A stretch of DNA of 64,000 nucleotides from Streptomyces sp. TBY4. Lineage in GTDB: Bacteria > Actinomycetota > Actinomycetes > Streptomycetales > Streptomycetaceae. The notes under the pieces are model-generated. The model was not told the origin of the DNA. It ran no database searches and saw only the letters and a program-made list of their open reading frames with translations. This document shows, in pieces, positions 1 through 9,349 of the stretch; the stretch's first letter is position 1; each line of letters opens with the position of its first letter. The DNA is taken from NCBI RefSeq assembly GCF_024213195.1, contig NZ_JANAVF010000004.1, forward strand, positions 124,001 through 188,000, read 5' to 3'. The position numbers were made by a program, and so were the translations under genes.

Positions 1-1
1 G

Positions 2-1456
<1,455 letters not shown>

Positions 1457-1521
1457 CCAGGGCTGATTCCGGTTGGGTCCCGGTTCCGTCCCGATCCGTG
1501 AAATCGACTGGCGCGACAGGT

Positions 1522-1538
1522 GTGTCCTCATGGGACAC
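1522..1538. promoter_or_regulatory. dyad immediately upstream of leuE
   Basis: GTGTCC and GGACAC form a perfect 6-bp inverted repeat around a TCATG spacer, ending 8 nt before the chosen ATG of the exporter gene. The position suits an operator or a 5'-UTR hairpin. No regulator gene is adjacent. Confidence 0.35.
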
Positions 1539-1546
1539 TCCTGCAC

Positions 1547-2221
1547 ATGCTGGGTGTCACAGATCTTCCGACGTATCTCGCCGGCCTGGTGCTGATCATT
1601 TTGCTGCCGGGGCCGAACTCGCTCTACGTGCTCTCCGTCGCCGCGCGCGGCGGGGTCCGCCAGGGGTACCGGGCAGCCGCCGGCGTGTTCACCGGGGACG
1701 CCCTGCTCATGACCCTGGCCGCGCTCGGCGCCGGGGCGCTGCTGCAGACCAGCCCGATCGTGTTCGGCGTCGTCAAACTGCTCGGCGCCGGCTACCTGAC
1801 CTGGCTCGCCATCGGCATGCTGCGGGGCGCGTGGACCATGTGGCGTGCCCGCCGCGAGCGGGCCGGGGCGGGCGGAGACGCCCCGGAGGCGTCCGTGGCC
1901 GCCGCCGGGGTCAAGCCCGGCGAGACCGAGCGGCCCTACCGGCGGGCGCTGCTGATCAGCGTGTTCAACCCGAAGGCCATCCTCTTCCTGATGTCCTTCT
2001 TCGTGCAGTTCGTGGACCCCGCCTACGCCTACCCGGCGGTGTCCTTCCTGCTGCTGGGCGGCCTGATGCAGATCGCCAGCTTCCTCTACCTGACCACGCT
2101 GATCTTCAGCGGGGACCGCCTGGCGGCCGCCTTCCGCCGCCGCAAGCGGCTCGCCGCCGGGGCCAGCTCGGCGGCGGGCGTGCTGTTCCTGGGCTTCGCC
2201 GCGAAGCTCGCCGTGAGCTGA
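1547..2221 (+). CDS. leuE: LeuE-like amino-acid exporter (LysE family)
   Basis: A 224-residue inner-membrane exporter of the LysE/RhtB superfamily. It reads closest to E. coli LeuE, which exports leucine and other hydrophobic amino acids. Family marks are the N-terminal LPGPNSLYVL segment, GVFTGDALLM in the next helix, ISVFNPKAILFLMSFFVQF mid-protein and a C-terminal LFLGFAAKL helix. About six hydrophobic helices are separated by an Arg/Ala-rich cytoplasmic loop. ATG at 1547 is preferred because it places LPGPNS at the usual distance from the N-terminus. An in-frame GTG at 1520 would add nine residues and run through the dyad. The gene is monocistronic and converges on the next gene with only a few bases between stops. 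Confidence 0.85.
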   Translation: MLGVTDLPTYLAGLVLIILLPGPNSLYVLSVAARGGVRQGYRAAAGVFTGDALLMTLAALGAGALLQTSPIVFGVVKLLGAGYLTWLAIGMLRGAWTMWRARRERAGAGGDAPEASVAAAGVKPGETERPYRRALLISVFNPKAILFLMSFFVQFVDPAYAYPAVSFLLLGGLMQIASFLYLTTLIFSGDRLAAAFRRRKRLAAGASSAAGVLFLGFAAKLAVS

Positions 2222-2225
2222 CCCG

Positions 2226-3590
2226 CTAGCCCACCGCCCTGCGCAGCAGCCGGGCCAGCCGGCGCGCGGCGCGGCTGCGGGGCAGGAAGGACAGCTGCGC
2301 CGGGATGCCGCCCGGCAGGCCCAGGGTGGTCAGCCGGCGCCGGGTGAAGTAGCGCCAGGTGTCGTCGGTCAGGTGCGCGCCCAGCCAGCGCTCGGCCTCC
2401 GCGCGGTGCTCCGCGAGGATCCTGGGCTGCATGGTGAAGCCCACCGCCGTGAGCAGGCCCGCCAGCTCGGCCGCGACCCGTTCGGGCCCCGGCGGGGTCC
2501 AGGAGCGTACGGCCGCGGTGTCCGCGAGGTCGGGCAGCAGGGCGTCCACCAGCACGAGCGGGATCCGGTTGCTGTTCGGGTACGGGGACAGCCGCGCGAG
2601 CACGGCCCCCGTGCCGGTCCGGGCCACCGGCAGCCCGTACAGGGTGGCGGCGGTCAGCAGTCCCGTGGAGAAGCAGCCGACCACCAGCGCCGGGCGCAGC
2701 CGCTCGTAGAGGGTCTCGGCGAGCACCGGGGTGCTCAGCACGGTGAGCCGGACGCCGAGCCGTTCGGCCTCCTCCTCCGCCCGGCGGGAGTACGCGGCGG
2801 GGGCGCTGGGATGCGGTTTGAACACCAGCTCGCGGTGGCCCAGTGCGTGCGCGCCCCGGACCATCTCCCCGTGCAGCTCCTCCTCCTCGGCGGCCGGCAC
2901 CAGGTCGAGGGCGGAGAGGTACTGGCCCAGCAGCAGCGCGGGGGCCTCGGTCCGCTCCGGAGTCTCCAGGGCCGCGGTCTCCACGGCCGCGGTCTCCACC
3001 GCCGCTTCGAGCTCGCCGATGACCTTGAGGAAGGCGGCGGCCGGGATCGCCTCGGCCCGTACGCCGAACTCGGTCAGCAGCAGCGGCTCCAGACCCGGTA
3101 CGAGGTCCAGGTGCAGCACCCGCCGTACGCGCATCCCGAGCCCGGGGTCGAGGCGGAAGCGGGTGGGACCGTAGCTCATCAGCCCGTCGGCGTAGACCTC
3201 TATGGCCGCCCCGGGGAAGAGCCGGCACAGGCTCTGGGAGGGCGGCACCTGGAGCGATTCCACGATCAGCTCGACGCGGTCGGTGCCCAGCCCCCAGGAG
3301 GAGCGCAACTGGCGCTCCCACAGCGGGACGTCGTCGGCGCGCGGGCTCCAGGTGCTGGGGTGCTGCGGGGCGATGACGGCGTTCCAGTCGAGGACCTCGT
3401 CGAAGCGGGCGCTCAGGGAGGCGAAGCCGGGCGCGTCGGCCAGGCCGGGGGCGATCTCGGCGGTGACGGAGTGGTTGCTGGTCAGCAGGATGCGGCGGCC
3501 GGCGGGCGGGAAGAGCTCCGCGTCGAGGGCGGCGGCGAGGGTGGCCGTGCCGTAGAGGGTGGAGGCCAGGAAGATCTGGGTGACGTTCAC
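2226..3590 (-). CDS. alpha-2,8-polysialyltransferase family protein
   Basis: A 454-residue cytosolic glycosyltransferase-like protein. IFLASTLYGTATLAAALDAE at the N-terminus, IEVYADGLMSYGP centrally and GCFSTGLLTAATLYGLPV near the C-terminus resemble bacterial polysialyltransferase and capsule-type enzymes (PF07388 type), which extend polymers from CMP-activated nonulosonic acids. Its GTG start overlaps the stop of the upstream GT2 gene by 4 nt (GTGA), so the two are translationally coupled. CMP-sugar synthesis genes lie a few kb away, so I infer a role in making a Kdn- or sialic-acid-type wall polymer (teichulosonic acid in S. coelicolor). The exact donor and linkage cannot be read from sequence. 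Confidence 0.75.
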   Translation of the reverse strand: MNVTQIFLASTLYGTATLAAALDAELFPPAGRRILLTSNHSVTAEIAPGLADAPGFASLSARFDEVLDWNAVIAPQHPSTWSPRADDVPLWERQLRSSWGLGTDRVELIVESLQVPPSQSLCRLFPGAAIEVYADGLMSYGPTRFRLDPGLGMRVRRVLHLDLVPGLEPLLLTEFGVRAEAIPAAAFLKVIGELEAAVETAAVETAALETPERTEAPALLLGQYLSALDLVPAAEEEELHGEMVRGAHALGHRELVFKPHPSAPAAYSRRAEEEAERLGVRLTVLSTPVLAETLYERLRPALVVGCFSTGLLTAATLYGLPVARTGTGAVLARLSPYPNSNRIPLVLVDALLPDLADTAAVRSWTPPGPERVAAELAGLLTAVGFTMQPRILAEHRAEAERWLGAHLTDDTWRYFTRRRLTTLGLPGGIPAQLSFLPRSRAARRLARLLRRAVG

Positions 3591-4594
3591 GCCGTCACCG
3601 CCGCCGTGCGCCGGGTCCGCAGCCGGCGGAGCAGGGCCGCGCGGTCGGAGTCCATCGCGTCCAGGGTCCGGTCCAGGAGCTGCTGGGGCATTCTGCCGAG
3701 CGCGGCCGTGCTCATCGAGCGGAGTTTTCTGGCCACGGGTGGTTCAAACCTTTCGATGGACCCGATGTGATGGGCGATAATCGCGCAATATGTTCGGACG
3801 GCCTTCGGGAGGAGGAGATCGGATTCCCGGTCGGCGGCCGTTTCGGTCAGAACCTGATCGAATGCCCGGATGAAATCGAGCTGACGCTCGTCGCCGATTT
3901 GTGTCAGCGAGGTGGAAACCCCGCGACGGTAGAAGATTCCGGGCAGACCGACCGGCGCGAAGGACTCCGCCTCCCGGTGCAGCCGCCAGATCCACGGCCG
4001 GTCCTCCGCCGTCCGCAGACCGTCCGTGAAGTGCAGCAGCCCGCGGTCCAGCAGCCGCCGGTGGTACATCCCCGCCCAGGCGTACGGATAGTCCACCGAG
4101 GTCGCGCGGGAGGCGGGCAGGATCGCGGTGCGCGGATCGGCCACCACCGAGTCCGGCCCGTAGGGCACGCGCTGGACACTGCGCGCCTTGCCCGTGCACT
4201 GGACGTGGTCGGTACGGACGAAATCGCAGCCCAGGCCCTCGATGGCGGCCAGGGTGCGGGCCAGGTGGCCCGGAGCCAGCCAGTCGTCCCCGTCCAGGAA
4301 GGCGATGTACTCCCCGCGGGCCGCGTCCAGACCGGTGTTCCGCGCCGTCGCCAGCCCGCCGTTGCGCTCGTGTCTGAGGAGCACGGCGCCGGGCAGCTCG
4401 CGGGCCGCCCGCTCCAGCAGCGCGGGCGTCCCGTCCGTCGAGCGGTCGTCGACGAGCAGGAACTCGAAATCGTCCCGGGCGTTGAGTTCGAGGCTTTTCA
4501 GGGCATCCGGCGCATACGTCTGCACGTTGTAGAACGGCACGACAACAGAGAGCTTGAGCACTCGCGAGACATTAGAGCGCCGCTCGTCATTCAC
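3587..4594 (-). CDS. family 2 glycosyltransferase
   Basis: A GT-A fold enzyme using a nucleotide-activated sugar. LKLSVVVPFYNVQ opens the fold, followed by FLLVDDRSTDGT, GLATARNTGLDAARGEYIAF and the metal-binding LDGDDW motif. The C-terminal 150 residues (TAEDRPWIWRLH onward) match the capsule/teichoic-acid type of GT2. Starts at GTG 4594 or GTG 4561 are both possible, and I see no convincing ribosome-binding site for either. The frame stays open back to 4747, but that would collide with the divergent gene. It is coupled to the downstream polysialyltransferase-like gene, which supports a shared role in a wall glycopolymer. Confidence 0.82.
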   Translation of the reverse strand: MNDERRSNVSRVLKLSVVVPFYNVQTYAPDALKSLELNARDDFEFLLVDDRSTDGTPALLERAARELPGAVLLRHERNGGLATARNTGLDAARGEYIAFLDGDDWLAPGHLARTLAAIEGLGCDFVRTDHVQCTGKARSVQRVPYGPDSVVADPRTAILPASRATSVDYPYAWAGMYHRRLLDRGLLHFTDGLRTAEDRPWIWRLHREAESFAPVGLPGIFYRRGVSTSLTQIGDERQLDFIRAFDQVLTETAADRESDLLLPKAVRTYCAIIAHHIGSIERFEPPVARKLRSMSTAALGRMPQQLLDRTLDAMDSDRAALLRRLRTRRTAAVTA

Positions 4595-4669
4595 TGTGGC
4601 CCGGACGCGGATTCCATGTGAACGACGCACGGCAGGCACGTTAACCCGGCGGCTTTCGCACGGAGTCGA

Positions 4670-4684
4670 CGGGTTGTTAACCCG
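4670..4684. promoter_or_regulatory. dyad between divergent glycopolymer genes
   Basis: CGGGTT-GTT-AACCCG is a perfect 6-bp inverted repeat. A second copy of the half-site GTTAACCCG begins at 4640, exactly 36 bp before the GTTAACCCG at 4676. The pair lies between the GT2 gene and the DUF6716 gene, where a shared operator would be expected. No binding protein can be named. Confidence 0.4.
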
Positions 4685-4737
4685 CTGTTGTGCGTTCGTT
4701 GGGCCGATCACCGAAAAGCCGGAATAACTTCTGCCGG

Positions 4738-6129
4738 GTGCCAGCAAGCAACCGCGCGGCCCATCCGGCCGCCCTCCGTGTGGCCGTACTCGCCGATTCC
4801 GACACCCGCTGGAAATGGGGAGCGCTCACCGCGCGCCGCCTTTCCCCGGAACCGGACTCCGTCCACCTGACCGGATATCTGCTCCGCGGCCGGGCCACGC
4901 CCACCGCGCGCCAGCTCGGTGAGGTCGGGGTCCGGGCGGACCGGCTCACCGAAGTCACCTGCGCGGAGTTCCTCGCGGCACTGTCGGCGCCGGATCGGGA
5001 GCCCCGCGACGCCTACGACATCGTCGTCCTCGCCCTGGTCGGCGGCGCCGTCCAGGCCGTCCTGCACGGGGCCCGGGCCCTGTGGCCGGAGCCGGGCGCA
5101 CGGCCGGTGTTCGTCACGGGGTACGTCGGAGTCGTCTACGAGAAGCTCGCCGACGGCCTGCTGCTGCGCCACGGGGCCGACCTGGTCCTCGCCAACTCCC
5201 GCCACGACGCGGAGCGGTTCCGCGCGGTCTACGAGGGGGTCGGCGCCGAGGCCGGAGCCGTCGTGGAAACCGCCCTCCCCTTCCTCGAACCGGCCCACGC
5301 GGACACGTACGAGCCGGTGGGCAGCACGGCCCACCGGGTGGTCTTCGCGGTCCAGCCGTCCGTGCCGGACGCCCGCGCGGACCGTACGTACCTGCTGCGG
5401 CGCGCCGCGGAGCACGCCCGGCTGCACCCAGGGCGCGAGGTGCTGATCAAACTGCGCAGCCGGCCGGGGGAGCACACCACCCACCTGGAGGAGCTCCCGT
5501 ACCAGCGGCTCGCGGAGCAGCTCCCCGGCGGCCTCCCCTCCAACTGCCGCCTGGTGTACGGGAACATGGGCGAGGTCCTCGACACCACGGACCTGCTGGT
5601 CACCGTCTCCTCCACGGCCGCCCTGGAATCCCTCCACCGGGGCATCCCGACGGCCGTCCTGACCGACCTCGGCGTCCGCGAGACCCTCGGCAACCACCAC
5701 TTCCTGGGCTCCGGCTGCCTGGCCTCCTGGACCCAGCTCGACGCGGGCCTGCTCCCGGAGCCCGATCCGGACTGGCTGGCGGCCCAGGGCGTCGGCAGCC
5801 CCGCCGCCGGACCGGCCGGCGCCCCCGGTGGGCAGGACCCCTACGCCGCCGCGCGGGCCCGCCTCACCGAACTGCTGGACGGGGCCGGGCTCCCGGCCGT
5901 GGCCCCCTACTACACGCGGGACACCGCACCGGGCTACCTCCCCGGCATCCTCGCCCGGCACCACCTCGGCCCCGACGGGCACCCGTTGCCCGGCGCCGCC
6001 CGCACCGGAGCCGAGGGGTCCCGGCTGCGCCGCCGGCTCCGCGCCCACCTGCGCGAAGCCGCCCGGGGCGCCTACCGGCACGGCGTCCAGCGCGTCGCGC
6101 CGGTGATCCGCCGCCTGGGGGAGCTGTGA
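4738..6129 (+). CDS. DUF6716-type putative glycosyltransferase
   Basis: About 463 residues without membrane segments. It begins ALRVAVLADSDTRWKWG after a short variable leader and has a GT-B-like layout. LADGLLLRHGADLVLANSRHD and DLLVTVSSTAALESLHRGIP resemble nucleotide-sugar-binding regions of sialyltransferase-like proteins. I recognise it as the family found beside neuA/neuB in streptomycetes. Function is inferred only from the locus. The start is uncertain: GTG 4738 has no clear Shine-Dalgarno, a later GTG also fits, and a leaderless transcript is possible. Its stop overlaps the GTG of the next gene by 4 nt, so the two are co-translated. Confidence 0.7.
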   Translation: MPASNRAAHPAALRVAVLADSDTRWKWGALTARRLSPEPDSVHLTGYLLRGRATPTARQLGEVGVRADRLTEVTCAEFLAALSAPDREPRDAYDIVVLALVGGAVQAVLHGARALWPEPGARPVFVTGYVGVVYEKLADGLLLRHGADLVLANSRHDAERFRAVYEGVGAEAGAVVETALPFLEPAHADTYEPVGSTAHRVVFAVQPSVPDARADRTYLLRRAAEHARLHPGREVLIKLRSRPGEHTTHLEELPYQRLAEQLPGGLPSNCRLVYGNMGEVLDTTDLLVTVSSTAALESLHRGIPTAVLTDLGVRETLGNHHFLGSGCLASWTQLDAGLLPEPDPDWLAAQGVGSPAAGPAGAPGGQDPYAAARARLTELLDGAGLPAVAPYYTRDTAPGYLPGILARHHLGPDGHPLPGAARTGAEGSRLRRRLRAHLREAARGAYRHGVQRVAPVIRRLGEL

Positions 6130-7973
6130 GCCCCCGCCCGGCCGGAGCCGTGACCCGCGCCGCCGTCGCGCGCGCCGCCGCATCCCGCGCCGCAGCCACG
6201 CGCCCAGCGACCGTGCCCGCCGCAGCCCTGCCCGCCCCCGCCACCCGCGCCGCAGGCAGCCGTGCGATGCCCAGGGTGCTCGCCGTGATCCCCGCACGCG
6301 GGGGGTCCAAGGGCGTGCCCGGGAAGAACCTGGCCGACGTCGGCGGGATGCCCCTCGTGGTCCGGGCCGTCCGGGCCTGCCTGGGGGCCGCGACCGTCAC
6401 CGACGTCCTGGTGTCCACCGACTCCGAGGCCATCGGCGAAGCCGCCCGCGGGGCCGGGGCCGTCGTGCTGCGCAGGCCCGCCGGGATCTCCGGGGACACC
6501 GCCACCAGCGAGGCCGCCCTGCTGCACGCCCTCGACTCCTTCGAGGAACTGCATTCCGTCACCGTCGACGTGGTCCTCCTCGTCCAGTGCACCAGCCCCT
6601 TCGTCACCGCCTCCGACGTGGAGTCCGTCGCCGCCGCCGTCGCCTCGGGCGCCGCCGACTCCGCGCTCACCGCGGCCCCCTTCCACGGCTTCCTCTGGCG
6701 CAGGACCCCCGACGGCTCCGGCACCGGGGTCAACCACGACGTCTCGTACCGCCCCCGCCGCCAGGACCGCCCCGAGGACCTCCTGGAGACCGGCGCCGCC
6801 TACGCCATGGACGCCGCCGGCTTCCGCGCCGCCCGCCACCGCTTCTTCGGGCGGACCGTCCCGGTCGCCACCGACCCGGCGCGGGTGCTGGAGATCGACG
6901 ACCCCCACGACCTGGCCCGCGCCCGCGCCCTCGTACCCGTACTCGCCCCCGCCTCGGGCCACACCTCAGGCCCCGCCCCAGTCCACACCCCACTCACCAC
7001 CCCGGTGCCCGCCCCCGTGCCCGCACCTCCTCGTACACCCCACGCTCCGAAGGACAGCCCTGCCATGACGGTCACCCCCGCCCCCCGCCTCCGTACCTTC
7101 GGCTCCCGTACCGCGGGCCCCGGACAGCCCGTCTACGTGGTCGGCGAGATCGGCATCAACCACAACGGCGACCTCGGCAACGCCCTCGCCCTCGTCGACG
7201 CCGCCGCCGAAGCCGGCTGCGACGCCGTGAAGTTCCAGAAGCGCACCCCCGAGATCTGCACCCCGCGCGACCAGTGGGACATCGAGCGCGACACCCCCTG
7301 GGGCCGGATGACCTACATCGACTACCGCCACCGCGTGGAGTTCGGCGAGGACGAGTACCGCGCCATCGACGACCACTGCGCCAAGCGCGGCATCGACTGG
7401 TTCGCCTCCCCGTGGGACACCGAGGCCGTCGCCTTCCTGGAGAAGTTCGACGTCCCCGCCCACAAGGTGGCCTCCGCCTCGCTCACCGACGACGAGCTGC
7501 TGCGCGCCCTGCGCGCCACCGGCCGCACCGTCGTCCTCTCCACCGGCATGTCCACCCCGAGGCAGATCCGGCACGCGGTGGAGGTGCTCGGCAGCGACAA
7601 CATCCTGCTCTGCCACGCCACCTCGACCTACCCGGCCAAGGCCGAGGAGCTCAACCTGCGGGTGATCAACACCCTCCAGGAGGAGTACCCGAACGTCCCG
7701 ATCGGCTACTCCGGCCACGAGACGGGCCTGCAGACCACCCTGGCCGCCGTCGCCCTCGGCGCCACCTTCGTCGAGCGCCACATCACCCTCGACCGCGCGA
7801 TGTGGGGCTCCGACCAGGCCGCCTCCGTCGAGCCGGGCGGCCTGGCCCGCCTGGTCCGCGACATCCGCACCATCGAGACCGCGCTCGGCGACGGCGTCAA
7901 GCGGGTCTACGACTCCGAGCTCGGCCCGATGAAGAAGCTCCGCCGCGTCCAGGGAGAGCTCGCCACCGTGTGA
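6126..7973 (+). CDS. NeuA-NeuB in one reading frame: CMP-ulosonate synthetase plus ulosonate synthase
   Basis: A single open frame of 615 codons with no internal stop. Residues 1-47 are an Ala/Arg-rich leader. About 48-280 form a CMP-acylneuraminate synthetase: VLAVIPARGGSKGVPGKNL is the CTP-binding loop, with VLVSTDSEAI and QCTSPFV after it. A Pro/Thr-rich linker follows. From about residue 314 comes a NeuB-type synthase condensing PEP with a sugar (VVGEIGINHNGD, DAVKFQKR, IGYSGHETG, ERHITLDR). The NeuB part is about 300 residues and lacks the C-terminal SAF (antifreeze-like) domain usual for NeuB. An internal ATG at 7065 has a plausible ribosome-binding site, so NeuB may also be made alone. 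Another NeuA start is ATG 6267. By analogy with S. coelicolor the sugar is probably Kdn or a relative, made for the cell wall. Confidence 0.82.
   Translation: MSPRPAGAVTRAAVARAAASRAAATRPATVPAAALPAPATRAAGSRAMPRVLAVIPARGGSKGVPGKNLADVGGMPLVVRAVRACLGAATVTDVLVSTDSEAIGEAARGAGAVVLRRPAGISGDTATSEAALLHALDSFEELHSVTVDVVLLVQCTSPFVTASDVESVAAAVASGAADSALTAAPFHGFLWRRTPDGSGTGVNHDVSYRPRRQDRPEDLLETGAAYAMDAAGFRAARHRFFGRTVPVATDPARVLEIDDPHDLARARALVPVLAPASGHTSGPAPVHTPLTTPVPAPVPAPPRTPHAPKDSPAMTVTPAPRLRTFGSRTAGPGQPVYVVGEIGINHNGDLGNALALVDAAAEAGCDAVKFQKRTPEICTPRDQWDIERDTPWGRMTYIDYRHRVEFGEDEYRAIDDHCAKRGIDWFASPWDTEAVAFLEKFDVPAHKVASASLTDDELLRALRATGRTVVLSTGMSTPRQIRHAVEVLGSDNILLCHATSTYPAKAEELNLRVINTLQEEYPNVPIGYSGHETGLQTTLAAVALGATFVERHITLDRAMWGSDQAASVEPGGLARLVRDIRTIETALGDGVKRVYDSELGPMKKLRRVQGELATV
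7049..7067 (+). promoter_or_regulatory. internal ribosome-binding site and ATG for NeuB
   Basis: GAAGGAC at 7049-7055 lies 9 nt before an in-frame ATG at 7065. The following residues, a short Pro-rich stretch and then VYVVGEIGINHNG, are where a free-standing NeuB would begin. This suggests the two enzymes were, or still are, separately initiated despite sharing one frame. Confidence 0.5.
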
Positions 7974-8054
7974 GCCCCCCCGGTAACGGCGGCGCGCGGC
8001 GGGCTCGTACGGACCGTGAGTCGTTTCCTTTCTCCCTCTGACGAGGAGTACCTG

Positions 8055-9200
8055 GTGACCCCCTCAGACCCTGACCGCACCCTGGCTTTCGTAGAGAGCC
8101 CGGTCCAGCTCCTCAACGTCCTGGAATGGGCGTACGCGCAGCGCAGCGGGCTGCTCGAGGCCGTCCCGCGCCAGCCCGCCCGGGGGACCGGAGCGCAGCC
8201 CATGCCCGCTTCCACCGCCGGGGGCTTGCGGATCGTGGTGCTCCCGCCCACCGACCCCATGTCCCGGGGGCAGCTGCGCCGGATGGCGGGGCTGGCCCGG
8301 GACGAGGGGCACGAGGTGCGCTGGCAGGAGGCCCGCGGCGGCCGGTTCGCGCCGGTCAGGGCCTTCGCCGCGCTCGCCCGGGAGGTACGGGCGGCCGAGC
8401 GGGTGGTGATAGGGGATCCGTTCTCCCGCTACGTGCAGCTCCTGCTCACGCTGGTCCGGGCCGAGGAGCTCGTCGTGGTCGACGACGGCACCGCGACCAT
8501 GGAGTTCATCGCCCAGACGGCCCGCGGCGAGCGCCTCGTACGCTGGCACCGGGTCGGCGGCGGAGGCCTTCCGGGCCGGCTGCGCGAGCTGGCGTACGCG
8601 CCGGTCTCGGCGACGGCCCGGCGGCGGTTCACCCCGGCCCCGGGCGGGCGCCGGCGCGTCGAGGTGTTCAGCTCGATGCCGGTCACCGCGCACGGCGGGA
8701 TGACCGTCCGGCCCAACGACTTCGCGTGGACCCGGGCCCGCTTCGGCCCGCCCCGCCTGACCAAGGGCACCGACCTGGTCGGGACCTCGCTGGTGGAGAC
8801 CGGAGTCGTCGACCCGGACCGCTACCTGGAGGCGGTGCGCGCCCTGACCCTGGAACACGGGGCCACCCGCTACTTCGCCCACCGCCGGGAAGCCCCGGAG
8901 AAGCTGCGCCTGCTGAGCGAGGCGACCGGGCTGGAGATCGTACGTCCGGACCTGCCGCTGGAGCTGATCGCCCGGCGCGGCCCGGTCGGCCGGACGATCG
9001 TCAGCTTCCCCTCCACGGTCGTCCACACCCTGCCCCTGGCGCTGACCGGCACCGGCGTGACCGTGGCCGTATGCGATGTCGATCCGAGCTGGCTCACCCC
9101 GGCTGCCTCGGAGCGGGCCCGCGGTTTCCTCGCCGGAGTCACCGACACCGCCCGTGATGTGCACAGACTTCCTGCTCAGACGGCTTCGGCGGCCGGATGA
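8055..9200 (+). CDS. sialyltransferase-like protein (GT52/polysialyltransferase type)
   Basis: A 381-residue soluble protein. The opening LAFVESPVQLLNVLEWA and the segments RVVIGDPFSRYVQ, ELVVVDDGTATMEF and TIVSFPSTVVHTLPLAL resemble GT52 and capsule sialyltransferase-like enzymes, where the late SFPST segment contacts the CMP donor. GTG 8055 is chosen because GAGGAG at 8043-8048 sits 6 nt upstream. It follows the neuA-neuB frame by about 80 bp and probably belongs to the same transcription unit. I infer that it transfers the CMP-activated ulosonic acid onto a wall polymer. It could be a paralogue of the 2.2-3.6 kb gene with a different linkage. Confidence 0.68.
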   Translation: MTPSDPDRTLAFVESPVQLLNVLEWAYAQRSGLLEAVPRQPARGTGAQPMPASTAGGLRIVVLPPTDPMSRGQLRRMAGLARDEGHEVRWQEARGGRFAPVRAFAALAREVRAAERVVIGDPFSRYVQLLLTLVRAEELVVVDDGTATMEFIAQTARGERLVRWHRVGGGGLPGRLRELAYAPVSATARRRFTPAPGGRRRVEVFSSMPVTAHGGMTVRPNDFAWTRARFGPPRLTKGTDLVGTSLVETGVVDPDRYLEAVRALTLEHGATRYFAHRREAPEKLRLLSEATGLEIVRPDLPLELIARRGPVGRTIVSFPSTVVHTLPLALTGTGVTVAVCDVDPSWLTPAASERARGFLAGVTDTARDVHRLPAQTASAAG

Positions 9201-9349
9201 GTGCATGAATGAGCGCGCGAGTTTACCCGCGCCTTCATCCGGTCATGCGTCCAGAGGCCGGGTTTCTTTCCCCTAACGGCATGAACTTTTGGTGATCTCC
9301 CGTCAGTTGGCCCATGGGTGGGCCTACCCTTAAACGGGTGAACCAGTTG

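Noticed and set aside
2373..3770. A long plus-strand frame opposite the polysialyltransferase-like gene
   Set aside because: It shows the same mirrored-bias artefact and no recognisable motif; the minus-strand gene is conserved and coupled to its neighbour.
9201..9349. Possible hairpin after the sialyltransferase-like gene
   Set aside because: The arms pair only in short broken blocks, so it is not convincing as a terminator.
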